From contig JAAOMT010000414.1 in assembly GCA_016748015.1 (NCBI GenBank), positions 226,353 through 290,352 on the forward strand: a stretch of 64,000 nt of DNA, in the 5' to 3' direction. Shown here piece by piece: positions 43,101-55,300 of this stretch (position 1 is the first letter of the stretch; each line of letters begins with the position of its first letter). Source of the stretch: Geosiphon pyriformis. Taxonomy: Eukaryota > Glomeromycota > Glomeromycetes > Archaeosporales > Geosiphonaceae. The position numbers and the translations under genes are program-made. Below the pieces are notes generated by a model. The model was not told the origin of the DNA. It saw only the letters and a program-made list of their open reading frames with translations, and did no database searches.

Positions 43101-45255
43101 ACAAGATCCTGATTATTGGTGGGAAGAGCTGGGGATTGGTTGATGTACAACCATTGCCAATCTCCAGTTTTGGGTGATTCTCAATCTTGGGTTCCCTGAT
43201 GTTATTTGAGCTGGGTTTGCTGGTGGTGTTTGAATGGTGGGTGTTTGATAGATTGCTGGTGGCTGTGGTTAATATATTACTTGTGGTTGTGTCTGATAAA
43301 TTGCTTGTAGTGGTGGTTGATAAACTGGAATTTGATAAACTGGCAGTTGATAAATTGGTTGGTGCATCATAGGCAGGTAAGTGGGTTGGTATTGGTCTTA
43401 ATTTGGGTGATGATTTGGAGTCTGGAACCAGTGATTGGGGTTTCTATATTGATTTTCTAATTGTGGATTGCTATAAATATGGCAGTTGGCTCTGATGTGC
43501 CCTTGTTTACCACAGTTGTGGCAGATGTGCATCTCTGATTGTCATGACTGATTGGATGACAACAATGAACATAACTGATTTTGGAAACAATTTGCATTTC
43601 CTTAATTGTTACACCATTGAAGAAATTGATAAATCGTGTGATTGTTAGCTAAGTATCTCTAATTTCTGATTAATTGAATCACTGAATTGCTTCAATTTGG
43701 AATCCAATTTAGATAATTCATTTATTGCTAGATTAATGACTTGGGCATGGTTGGCTTTTAATTCAGCAGCTTCAAAATCTTTGGCATATGTGACTGCAGT
43801 TGAAAAGTCCATTGGATGTATTGGACATACTCGTTGTAGGATGCTACTGCACAATCCTTTAATAAATTGATTTAAAATCTGTGGTGCTGTGAAATAGTCA
43901 GCTTGGATGGCTTGTATTTGGTGTAGATTTCTATGGAAGCATTCCAAGTAGATAGTGATTGTTTCAGTGTCTCCTTATCTGATCATTGTAAAGGTGTTGA
44001 CTAATTTGTTGATACTATTATTGTTGCTAAAGTACCACAAGAATTCAGTTTTGAATCCATTAAAATTTTGGGGTTTGACAGTGAGGCTTTGATACCATGC
44101 ATCAGCAATATCTTGAAGAAAATAAGGGATCACTTGCATCATTCTAGCATTATTTCAATTATTGGCTGTAATGGCTTTGGCCACGTTATTTAACCAGACT
44201 TGGGCATCGTTTTCTTCACTATTGAATTTGTCAAGTTTTGTGATGGATGCGTAAGCCATTTGTTGTTGCTATGGTGATGGAAGTTGTTATTGTTGTTAAG
44301 ATGGTACTGGTGGCGGTTGTTGATTTTGTTGGTTCTGTGGTTGGATGGGCTGGCCAATTGGTTCAATGGGTGGTTGATTGATGACAATAACTGGAGATAA
44401 GTATTGATTAATTACTTTGGAATTTGGATTGTTCTGATTTGGTGGTGTTTGAATATTCAGAGTGTCATTTTCCTGATTGTCTAAATTTGGCTGGGTTTGA
44501 AAGTTCAGAGTTTTACTTTCTGGATTTTCTAGAATTGGGTTTTGGTAAGTAAATTTGTGATTTTCAGATTCTTTTTCCTTTTCTACTTCTTGTCCTCTTT
44601 CCAATTTAGTAATTTCTTATGAACTCATGGTTCCAAAATTCAGTTGAGGTGGCGGTGATCAAAATTCTGATGGCGTCAGCAATTGAGATTTAAATTCTTC
44701 AAAATACTTGCCATATGGTCCTAGTAAATCTTCTTTCCTTTGTTTAGTTTGAAATCGGAAACATTCAAATGTTAATGTCATATTTGATGTAGATGCATCT
44801 GTTAATGATATATTGATGGCACTTCTAGGGGTATAGTGGTAGAATGGGTTGTTTGGTGACTTAACTCTAGTTTTCTTTCAAGTGGGTGGTTGTATTCTTT
44901 GAGGTATTACTGCTGGTATTTGTAGTTTTCTTTTGCCTTTATTTGTGTAAGTAATTGGGTATCTTTGCTGTGTGTGATGTTTAATTTTTTTGTTGATCTT
45001 AATGATGATGGATGCAAAATTATGATTTGTGGATAGGCTGGTGTTTTGAATTAATTCGTTGTAAAAAGTTTCTTTCGTTGATTCAATATTCACAGATGTT
45101 CCCAACAGATAAACAATCTTTTCATTGATGTAGAAATTGAAAGCTGATTCTGCTGATATGTAATTATGGGTTAATCCCAAATGTTGACAGTAATGTTGAA
45201 ATAAGAATTTCGTGAATCTTAGATGGTTTGCTCCAACATTTTCTGATTCTGCCAC
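43101..45255 (-). pseudogene. gag: E4 Gag
   Basis: The N-terminal piece 44878-45255 starts at GTG (45253-45255) preceded by AAA and followed by GCA; a TAA lies five codons upstream in frame and there is no ATG between. It reads VAESENVGANHLRFTKFLFQ and FYNELIQNTSLSTNHNFASI. Piece 44296-44604 is Asn/Pro/Gln-rich. Piece 43645-43947 is the capsid end (FHRNLHQIQAIQADYF, AAVTYAKDFEAAELKANHAQ). The CCHC knuckle is intact: CHNCGKQGHIRANC at about 43470-43515. A frame change separates Gag from the protease. Confidence 0.85.
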
Positions 45256-45300
45256 TTTTGGATGGGGTTATTGGTGCTGGTTCTCTGTAGGATTATATCT

Positions 45301-45314
45301 CACAGGGAGCACCA
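45301..45314 (-). other. E4 primer-binding site
   Basis: TGGTGCTCCCTGTG on the minus strand, two bases from the 5' LTR end. The E3 counterpart is at 47111-47124 (TGGTGCTTTCTGTA). Both start with the TGG expected opposite a tRNA CCA end. Confidence 0.7.
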
Positions 45315-45316
45315 AA

Positions 45317-46162
45317 TGTTATGAGTAATTATTTGGAGTGTTGAATCAAATAACAAACCCATAACTTGGTGCTAAAAGTTATTTACATTGATGTTATTAA
45401 TCTGAAGGTTTTGTATCTGAAGGTTTTGGATTGAGTTCTTTATATAATAGACAGAGATTCAATAGTTGTTTTATCTGTAGCTTCCCAGAATTGCAATTTT
45501 GTCAATTTTTCTCTTGGCGTGATAGCTGGCAATCCTCTGGTAAGTATTCCGTATCTTCTGTATGTATTCTACTCTCTCGCAGGGGTCTTTTACCAGGCAA
45601 TCCTTAACATCAGTAATTTAGTGCTTTATTTAACCAATTAGTGCACAACAATAAAATCAAAATAAAATAAAGAAAAGAAATAAAAGAAAATCATAAATAA
45701 GCCAAGGTGATTTTGCAAGTTAGTATCCCATCAATAGCCGTGATCAAGATCTATTGTTCTAGTGTGTTTAAGTATCAATTACTATCAACATGGAGTGTTA
45801 ATAGTGGAATTAGATTTGAGATACCAAATAGTTATTTATTGTGTTTAGAAGGTTGTCTAGATCAAATCTAAACTGAGAGGTCTGCCTTTTTCAGCTTCTA
45901 ATACTACTGCTATATATACATAATTAAGATTCCTCAATTTCTCAATTCTTTACAACAGAAATCTTGAAATTCCTGAAATCCTGCAATTCCTTTGAGAGGA
46001 ATCCTGGAATTCTGGAATCCTACGATTCCTTGTAAGAATCCTGTAATTCTTGGAATTCTGCAATTCCTGAGAGGAATTCTGGAATTCCATATTTTACTAC
46101 GTCTACTTCTGATTGGCTAATAACTATGCTAATATATATTCCCTATATTTCTATAAGTAATA
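45317..46162 (-). repeat. Family B1 LTR (5' LTR of E4)
   Basis: 846 bp, starts TGTTATGAGTAATTATTTGG and ends TCTATAAGTAATA. Pair of 26451-27311. TATA at about 45911, array at about 45940-46088. Followed by GCAG (46163-46166), matching 26447-26450. Confidence 0.92.
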
Positions 46163-47064
46163 GCAGCTGCTGTGGTAGTTGAGGTGATTGAAGTGGCTGT
46201 TGTTGCTGTTCGTCGATTGGTGGAGCTGGGGGTGGATTAATTATGATTACTGAAGATAAGTGTTGTTGATTATTAATGTCAGAGTTTTGATCATTCTGAT
46301 TGTGCTGCATTTAAAAATTTGGAGTTTCAATTTCCAGGTTTTCTGGAATTGGGTTCTGGTAAGTAAATTTTTGATTTTCAGATTCTTCTTCTTCTTCCTG
46401 TTTCTCTTCTGATTCTGTTAATTCCCAAGAACTCATGGTTCTGAAATCTGGTTGTGGTGGCAGTAATCGGAATTCTGATAGTGTTGACAATCGTGATTTA
46501 AATCCTTCAAAGTAATTGCCATATGGTCTTAATAACTCTGCTTTTTGTTGTTTACTTTGAAATAGGAAGCATCCAAAGATTGATGTCACATTTGATGTAG
46601 ACGTGCCTATTAATAAGATGTTGATAACACTTCTGGGCGTATAATAGTATAATGGATTGGTAGGTGATTTAATTCGGGGTTTTCTTCCAATTGAGTGATT
46701 GTATTTGTTTTGGTGTTACTGCTGGGGTTTGCAATCTTCTTTTGTCTTTATCTGCATAGGTGATAGGGAATTATTGTTGTATATACTTTTCAATAGTTTG
46801 ATTGATTTCCCTAATAATTGGTGCAAAACTGTAGTTTCTTGGTAAGCTGGTATGTTGAAATAATTCTGTATAGAAATTTTCTTTTGTGAATTTAATGTTA
46901 ACTGTTCCTCCTAAGCAGTCTGTGATTTTATTATTGACGTAAAAGTTGAAGGCTGATTCCATTGGGAAATAGTTATTGTTCAATCCTAATTGTTGACTGT
47001 ACTATTGGAATAAAAATTTGGTGAATTCTAAATGGTTTGTTTCTATGATTTTTGATTCTGCCAC
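46163..47064 (-). pseudogene. gag: E3 Gag, N-terminal part
   Basis: E3 resumes after E4. The start is GTG at 47062-47064, preceded by AAA and followed by GCA, with no ATG between it and an upstream TAA. Piece 46771-46983 reads FPMESAFNFYVNNKITDCLG and FYTELFQHTSLPRNYSFAPI. Piece 46311-46589 reads YGNYFEGFKSRLSTLSEFRL and an acidic Glu-rich run; it is in the same frame class as the rest of E3 Gag-Pol once E4 (19716 bp with one TSD, a multiple of 3) is removed. One frame change lies between these two pieces. Confidence 0.8.
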
Positions 47065-47126
47065 TTTTGGATGATTGTTGATGGTGCTGATTCTCTGTAG
47101 GATTATACTTTACAGAAAGCACCAAA

Positions 47127-47968
47127 TGTTACAGATGATTATTTGGAGTCTCAAATCAAATAACAAATCTGTAACTAAGTGCTCAATATCTTGACAATAT
47201 TGGTGTTATGGGTACATTGGTTATATCTGAAGGTTTTAGAGTTGAGTCTTTTGTATAATAGACAGAGATTCAATAATAATGTCATTGGTTGTTGAGTTGT
47301 GTTCCCAATTTCTGTCTTCAGCTTGGTGGCTGGTTTATTCTGGTATTCCGCCTTTCTGATAAGCTATCTGTTAATATATATATAATTTTACTCTTATTTT
47401 TGGGTCTTTTATCAGGCTATTTATGATGTCAATTACTCAGTGCTTTAATCCTTAATTAGTTAGTATTCAACAATAAAAATCAAAGAAAGAAAGAAATAAA
47501 AGAAAAATAAAGAAATGAGCCAAGGCAATGTACAAGTTAGTATTTCGTCAATAGCCATAATCAAGAGCTATTGTTCCAGTGTAATTAAGTATCAATTACT
47601 ATTAACATGAAGTGTTAATAGTGAAGAGTGGATTTGGATGGTGACTAATTTATTTATTTAATATTTGTGGATGAAAGATTTCTAACTAAAAGATTCTGAT
47701 CTTTCTACTTTTAATGCTACTGCTATATATACATAATTGATGTTTTATGAGATTGCTCACATTCCTGAACAATATGCTATGATTTCTTGAGCAATGCTCA
47801 TATTGCTGAGTGATATGCTCTCATTTTCTAATATTGCTCCACATTGTCAAGCAATGTGCTGTGTTTTCTGATATTGCTCTATATTGCTGAGCAATGTGCT
47901 CACATGCTACATATTATTCACTTATTGGTCTACTATTTTCTTATATCTGTTTTTTTTTATGAGTAACA
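47127..47968 (-). repeat. Family B2 LTR (right end of E3), odd junction
   Basis: 842 bp, starts TGTTACAGATGATTATTTGG, ends TTATGAGTAACA; B2 array at about 47745-47905, TATA at about 47720. To its left is the E3 primer-binding site. To its right is family C Gag, not the E2 integrase sequence that flanks the other E3 LTR, so the two LTR flanks do not match. Confidence 0.85.
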
Positions 47969-48744
47969 CCAGATAATAAAAGAGGTATTGTCTTCTTTAA
48001 CATTTGCTGGTGTTTATCTAATGATTCTTTGTTGAGCATTAACATTGGTTTCTTGTAAGAACCAAGTAGCAAAAAAGTTTTGAAGGTAGCCACTAATAAT
48101 TTGAAACTTATATTTATTATTATATTGGTTGGCTGTGACAGCTCTTTCAAAGTTATCCAACCATTCAATTGGATCTTGTATATTACTTTTGAATAAAGAT
48201 AATAGAGTATTGTTTTTTTGCCCTAAAGCAATTTGTATGCCTTGGAAGATAACCAAAATGTTTTGTTGTATAAAGTCATTAGCCATTGGTTCAAAGATAG
48301 CTGTTTGTGTAGAATGTTCTGATTTATTTAAAAAAAATCAAAAACAAGAGCAGTTTGGTAGCTTTCTTTTTCTGTTTCAAATGGTTTTTCAGCTAGTTAA
48401 TAGGCAGCAATTCAAATGTGAATATGGTAATTTAGGTATTCAAAATTAAGAGACTGTTGTTCAAAGATTGTGGAATAATTGATATTGTTGTTTTTTTCTT
48501 CAAAGTTGTCTTCAAAATAAGCTTGGTCAAAGTAATAAATTATATAAGTTGTGTAAATTTTAGTTGAATGCTTATTCAAGAACCAGTTCTAAAAGTCTTA
48601 GAATTGTTTACTGGATTGTTTTTCAATAAGAAAACAAATCAAGCAGAAGAGCAAAAGATTAAGTTCAATAAATTCTAGATTATTTTTGTTGTGTGCTTCA
48701 AAGTGTTTTTCTGATTGTTGTAATAGGTATGAATAATCACTCAT
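47969..48744 (-). pseudogene. gag: Family C Gag, N-terminal and capsid part
   Basis: Minus strand. A plain ATG at 48742-48744 opens MSDYSYLLQQSEKHFEAHNK, stopped after about 48 codons. The piece 48014-48286 is a capsid-type Gag: FQGIQIALGQKNNTLL, then DPIEWLDNFERAVTANQYNN and YLQNFFATWFLQETNVNAQQ. It ends at the B2 LTR at 47968. The missing downstream part (rest of Gag, PR, first half of RT) is not found at the family C break at 10735. Confidence 0.78.
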
Positions 48745-48797
48745 ACAATAGAAAACAAAGTAGATTTTTGACAACTTCACAAAAAACACTACTTTTA

Positions 48798-49537
48798 TGT
48801 TACAGGTTGGAATAACAAACTAACAAATAGCAAAGAAAAACAGGTTTATAGAGTGATAAAAAAAATCAAAGAGAATTCAATTTTAAAAAGCAAATTAAAT
48901 AAGTATGGATTTAATATGTGAGATCAGTTTTATAAAATATCTCAGTTACTATACTTTTCAAAAAGTAACTAGGGAATTTGAAAGTAAAGAAATAGTTTAT
49001 ATTGTCAACAAATAATTACATACTGGTATAATTCTATGTCTTATATTGGCACTTTTAGAATTTAATATCAAGTATCAGATGTATTTTTCAGTCATATTTT
49101 ATTCAATAATCTTTAAATGCTACAATTATACATTTCAAAAAAAGGGTAAAAAATAACCAACAAGTAATCTTTTATTCCAAGATATTCAAATACTTAAAGA
49201 TAAGGAAAGAGAAATTAGTAATAAGAGAAAGATTAAAATGAAAGTTGTTATTTTATTTAATTAATTTTTTTAATTTCTAATATGTTTTTCTACAGCTAAA
49301 AAATTTATTGCTTATATAACTATTAAAAATGATTAATAATCAGATTAATGGCTAGGTCAATGATCAGATCAATAATTAAATCAATAATTAGGTTATTGAT
49401 TAAGTTAATAATTAGATCAATAATTAGATTATTAATCAAGTCAATAATTACTATCTAAAAATAAGGTGGCTAATTATATGACATTAGTAATTAATACATG
49501 TAATAATTAATAAAAAGTATGAGTTTTAACTGTAATA
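48798..49537 (-). repeat. Family C LTR (5' LTR)
   Basis: About 740 bp, homologous to 7300-7947; starts TGTTACAGGTTGGAATAACA, ends TTTTAACTGTAATA. TATA-like GCTTATATAAC at about 49309. U3 array of ten 12-bp units at 49331-49450. Confidence 0.82.
49331..49450 (-). promoter_or_regulatory. Family C U3 array, ten 12-bp units
   Basis: Ten units of exactly 12 bp, consensus GATCAATAATTA (examples GATTAATGGCTA, GGTCAATGATCA, AGTTAATAATTA). Lies between the TATA and the LTR 5' end. The other family C LTR has two units at 7833-7856. Confidence 0.75.
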
Positions 49538-50085
49538 CTATTATTAACCAAATAATTTAAAACTATTTTTCAAAAAAAATTATTTAATTTAAATTATTTA
49601 ATTTAATATATTATATTAAATAGTAATTAAATTACATATTAAATAAAAAAATATTAATTTTTTATTTTTATTTATTTATTTTTATTAAAAATTTGTAATT
49701 AATTTAAAAAAGCCAAAAAAAAATACAAAAATAAATATAATTATTTAATTATTATAATTTAATATTAAAATAATCTAAAAAAACATATTTTAAAATTTTA
49801 TTTTATTAAAAATTATTAATTTATTAAAAAAACAAAAAAATAATATTAGAGTTTAAACACTAATTATTAACAATATTATTATAATAAAACAGCTTTATTT
49901 TTGTTTATTATAAAAAAAACTGCCAAATAAATACAAATTAAAAAGTAAATTAATAAAATTTTAAATATAACAAAAATTTTTAAAATTAATATTATATATT
50001 AAAATATTAAAAATTATAATATTTTATTTAAATAAATTATTTATAACAATAATAGTTATAAAATATTTTTTGTCTTCTTAATTTA
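49538..50085. other. A/T-saturated spacer
   Basis: Almost pure A and T, with runs such as TTATTTAATTTAAATTATTT. No gene, LTR or LINE match recognised. It may be the extreme end of element decay or a host A/T spacer; a similar stretch lies at 58990-59420. Confidence 0.6.
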
Positions 50086-52210
50086 ATGATTATAACCAAA
50101 ATAAAGAGTAAAAAAGCTGTAACTAATATTTTCTTTTTGGTATCTTATAAAGTTTTAACCATAGAAGTTTTTTTTGTCATAAAAACAGCTAAACAGAATG
50201 TTTTAAAAGTTTTCTTTTTAATTAATAATAGTAAAAAGCTGTCTTTAGTGATTATTAAAGCATCTTTATTATTTTTGGCTGGTTTTTTACCAGTTAAAGT
50301 TTTTTTAAAAAGATAAGTTCTAATATTGTCTTTATCTTTTTTAAAAGCCCAAAAGTTTTTAATAACAGACCAATTAACAAACTGGTTTTTCTTACTATAG
50401 TTTCTACATCTGGTGTTTTTAGTATTATCTTTTTGAAAATAATAGTCAAAAAAACTAAAGTTTTAAAAAAATAGAAACAGCTGCTCACTTTTGTTTTTAT
50501 TATACTAAATCTCTTTGTGGTTTTTAATATAATCTTAAATAAGATTTCTGTTATATTATTTAACATGTTATTTAAAATAAAACAAAATCAACTATTGACT
50601 ATACTGCCAAATATGATTTTTTTTAATAAATTATTATTGGTTTTAAAAGTAAAACAACAGTTTTTTATTGAATTATCTGTTCTTAGAAACTGAATTAATC
50701 AAATAGAAACTGATTTATTTTTTCTGCTGGTTTCTGGTATTGTTGCTAGTGATACTTGAAAAATCATTTCTAGTTGTCAAAAGTTTATTGGATAAATAGT
50801 CTTTATTTTGATATCTGATACTATTTTTAAGATTAAATTAGCTTATATTAAGACTGTTTTTCGGTCAATATATGGTTTTTTAGATGTAAAGTTAATATTA
50901 AAGAACAATATGAAGTTTTTTTGTATAGAGTTTGCTTTTTAGAAGTCTTTGAAAGCTGCTTTTTTGGTTAAGTTTACAAGTTCTGTTTGTTTGGTCACTC
51001 TTAAAATTGTCAAATCTTTGGTGGTTTTTGAGACTGGTTTTTTTTTACTGTTATTGTATTATATAATATGTTTTTAGATATATCTGTTGCTAATATTAAA
51101 ATAATTTTTAGTGTATTTGATGAAATTGTCCATATTGTGCTAAAGTCTACTAGTGTTTGATAATATGTAGTTGTTTATTTTAAAAAACTGAATTCTGCTG
51201 TATTTGTTTTAAGTTATTGGTTAGTTTTAATAAGTAAAAATAGTATTAAAATCTTTTTTTTGGTAAATAAAAATGAGATTATTCTGTTTTATAATAGATT
51301 TAAAACCAAGTTGGTCAATTTTTTCTCTAATTGTACTGTTTTTAAAATTAATAACATGATTTTTTAAATTAATAGTTAGACATGTTTTATCTTTATTTTT
51401 CTGATTTTGGTCATTATTTTCAATTTGTCCTGATTATGTTTGAATCTTAAGTTGATTTAAATACTGTAGTTACCAGAATTGATACACTAAAAAAATGTTA
51501 TATCTGATAAAAAACTTCTGATTGTTAACACTATTTTAGATATTAAAAAATAGACTATTTGGTTGTAGACTATAAGATATTTTCACTTCTTTTTTTTAAA
51601 AGTCCTAAAATTTCCAAGATATTTGTGTCATATTTTGTGAATACTAAGTCTTATGTCAAAGCTTTTGTTTTTTTGAGTTTTTATTTTTAATAACTTTTAT
51701 TCTCTTTTCTGTAATTGTTAATGGCTTTTTAGTGTTTTCTCAATTGTTTTTTTTGAAATCTGATTTGGCCAAGCTTTATGCATTGGTTAAATTAATTGTT
51801 AAATCTGTTGGCTTTTTAATTATTATGTTTAAACAATTTATTAAAAGTAATTTGGTTTTAAGTAGTGTTTTTAGCTTTAAGATTAATAAATTTATAGTTT
51901 ATCTGTGTTTTTTTAGCAATATTGTTGATAAGTTGGAAAAAAAAGTGATTGCACTGAAAAAAAAGTGCTGTATAAATAATATTAATATGTTTTGTAATTT
52001 GGATTTTTCAGTTGATATTAATAATAAAATATTTTTTTGAACACATAAGCTTAATAATATTAAAACTTATTTTTTAAAAACAGCTGAATGACTGGTTAAA
52101 TTGGTTTCTTATAGTATTAAATTATTTGATATAATTTAAAGAATATTGGCTTTAAGTAAATTTACTTTTATTGTATTAATATAGTATAGTCTGAACTAAT
52201 TTAAGTAATT
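50086..52210 (+). pseudogene. LINE ORF1 relic, T-saturated
   Basis: Plus-strand relic of a LINE ORF1. Codons around 51060-51350 read DISVANIKIIFSVFDEIVHI, then YVVVYFKKLNSAVFVLSYW and NRFKTKLVNFFSNCTVFKIN, an RRM-like RNA-binding segment of the kind seen in the ORF1 at 57017-58897 (AKTVHAALSEFGVIKTIKIQ). The open piece 51732-52040 (LVKLIVKSVGFLIIMFKQFI, NIVDKLEKKVIALKKKC) has a heptad, coiled-coil look. Pro, Ala and Ser codons have largely become Leu, Val, Phe and Ile, as expected from widespread C to T. The hydrophobic look is an effect of decay, not membrane spans. Confidence 0.6.
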
Positions 52211-52240
52211 AATTATATGTTTTTTTATTATTATTATTTA

Positions 52241-52353
52241 ATGAGTGAAGTCCAAATACTACCTAGAACTATACATCAAAGAAATGATCTAAACTAGGTG
52301 TGAATCATGCATTTTCCACATGTGACCAGCCACTCGAGCCAGTCAGAACAACA
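52241..52353 (-). other. LINE 1 3' UTR
   Basis: About 113 bp ending in TAA repeats. It shares a conserved layout with the 3' UTR of the second LINE (59443-59555): TGAGTG.AG.CCAA.CACTACCTA, GATCTAAA, a CATGCATTTTC run, and ACATGTgACCAGCCACT. The shared core suggests an RNA element recognised by the RT. Confidence 0.7.
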
Positions 52354-55300
52354 CTACACAATTATATTAACTGAAACTGGGTTACCAATACCTGAAAAAA
52401 AAGAGCAAGATTTGCGAAAGCCAAAATAGATGCCAAAAGCTTCAGTAACACCAAGCAGCTTAACCACGCCATCCGAGAATCTTGACGCCAAACCAGAAAG
52501 TAAGATGGGAACCGAGCCATCCACCGGGATTAGGCCATTCTTTTCCATGTATGCACAATGCTTAACACAGACCAACCAAATGTCATCCCTAAAAGCGACA
52601 CAAATAGAGCACACAAAATTAGCAATTTTAATGCCAGCAATTTTGGGATCACAGAAGATGGAAACAGCCTTCTGAAGCCATTCTTTGAAAACAAAACCCT
52701 TGCAAAGAGCCAAGAACACCAGAAAATCTGAAGCACAGGTTAACAGCAGCTGTAAAACGCTTGAAGAAGGGAGGAAGAGACCAGAAAGCACCATCCAAGA
52801 AGACATACAGGATTCCAAAACTTAACGACAAGCCACATCATCAATTATACAAGAAAACATGTGATCAGACACCTCCACCTCACCACAATACAAACACAAA
52901 ACACTAGAGTAACATTTATCATAAACGCGTTTTCAAACAGCCACAGGAAGCCGACAGTACAAAGCTTTCATGAGGTAAGTACGAATATCAGCAGTGCGCC
53001 TGCTAGTGAAACCAGTCACCATATGCAAATTAGGGTGCCAAACTCTGGAAAAGGCAAGCCAATTGACATCCGAGTGCAAATCACCAGCTAGAAACCCAGA
53101 ACCAGAACCGACCTCCCAGCGTGCCTGACAGACAGCACAAAAAACATCTCGAACAAAGTGTCTAGAATTACCAGAAACAATACCACCGTCTGCCAACAAA
53201 AAATGTTCATCCACATGAGAAGGGAGAAGCCAAACAGAGAGAGCTGCAGCATCAGCGATGCTATCAGTGCAATCATTTCTCAACACACTAGAGTGGCCCT
53301 TAACCTTGTGCCAGCTAACCCTCAAATTTTTCCTGTGGATAATATTTCTAATATGCTGGCGCTCAACCCAACACTGATTACAAAAGTTAGGATACATCAA
53401 GTTCACCTCCGACTTGCAAGCATTCAAAGCTGCCTGGCTATCTGAAAACAGGCAAACAGAACAATTTACAGGCATGCACTCCAGAGCCAACGCTACAGCC
53501 TGCAACTCCGCCAAAATAGACAACATCAAACCCTGAACACAGACACCCAAACCCAAGTTAACATCCTCAAAAAAGGCAGCAGCCCCAGCCCTACAACCAG
53601 CCATGCCCAAATTTTTCACCAACCCATCCGTATATACAGACAAACTATCAGTGCTAATCTGAGAAAGATGATCATATACAGACACAAAATCATCAGAACC
53701 ATGAATGTTTACAGGGCCAACACCACCCGAAGCCAAAGGAGAGGGAGGTGCACTATTGAGAAATACAACAAAGCGCCCAAACCACTCAGAAACCGGGCCA
53801 TGAGGATCCAGTTTCTTCCACCACTTAAAGATGTACCAATCGAAGATATCCCCATGACAATCCTGAAGCTGATCCACAAAGACAATGCCATAATGCCAGA
53901 GAGAAGACAAGTACTTGAAAAACAAGGATTCGCCCAGAACAGCAGATATGGGCATTCCATCATGAAACCGAAAAGAGCTAACCAAAGAGCCACCTAAAGA
54001 CAAATTGCATCCAAGAAGAATGCATACCATTCCTGACAAGAAATTATTGGAAACACTGACATGGATACAAGCCAGTGAACTCAATGAATGAATGGGGTGC
54101 CAATACAGAACTTGCAAATTATGAGACCTGTGACTAAACAATTGACCCAGAACTCTGCAGGAGTTTGCAAAACTAATAAGTGAAACAATTTTGCTTTTAG
54201 ACTAACATTGTGAGAAGGACTTCAAACCATAAAAGGAAAGATGATGAATCGTGTCACTAGGAAAATTGAGAGGAAGACCAAATTTAAGTTTCAAACCCTT
54301 GCAAATCAGAGCATCCCACTTGTTGCACACACTGACAGGGATAAAGCTGAACTGCGTTCTGTAGCTGACTATAGGATAGAGAACTGCCGACACCAGATAC
54401 AAGAACTGCTTATTTGAAACTGCTTTCTTTAGAACCAAATTGCTAAAAAAACAAACATTCAAATGCACCTTAGCCAAACTAGACTTAGAAAGACCATCAG
54501 ATGAGAAAAAGATACCAAGATACCAATGAGATCCTCTTTTTTTGGCTATGGAAATGGGTGAACTACTGATAAAAAGAAATGGATTACTGATCCTGCTATT
54601 AATAGAAATGACCACAGTTTTGTTGTTGTTGATTGAAATGTCATTAATTCGAAAAAATTCATTAGCAATATTGAGAATATGTTGAGTAGCAGTCTGATTG
54701 TTGCCAACCCAAATCGTGTCATTAACAAAGGCCCCAGCAGCAAAAAAAGTAGAAAACCCAGCCCGAAATTCAGTGCGACCATTCCTAAAGACAAAATGAG
54801 AATTAAGTCTATATCCATACACACTCTCCTGATGCTTGACCTCACACAAAAGAGGATCATAAAATATGCGCCAAAGAAGAGGGGAAAAAACTTCTCCTTG
54901 GTCCAACCCATCATGTACACTATAACCATCAGTTAAACCGAAATCCGTCATAACCCAATTGGTCCGATTTCTATGAATATCACCGAAAAAATGAATAAAC
55001 TTGTTACACATTTTGATCTTGACCAAACACTTCTCGAGATGCTCCCATCCAACAGAGTTGTATGCTTTTCGCATATACTGCAACACCAGCCAGAACTCCT
55101 GGTTCTTCTCCAAAGCATTCTCAACAACTGAACCAATAGCAAAAATAGGAGTTTGGGTAGTTGTACCCTTTAAAACTGAAAAATTATCCCCATGAAGAAT
55201 GTCATGAGCACTGTATGCCAGCGATATTCTGTCGGAGAGAATCTTGGAGAGAATCTTGTGAGCCGTCTTGATCAAGACTATAGGTTAGGTATTTGTGAGA

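Noticed and set aside
17292-47972. CCAT and CCAG as a target duplication for E3
   Set aside because: They differ in one base and, more importantly, their outer flanks come from different elements (E2 integrase and family C Gag), so they cannot be the two sides of one insertion site.
50086-50316. Membrane protein gene
   Set aside because: The hydrophobic translation results from T-rich decay of a LINE ORF1; there is no intact gene structure.
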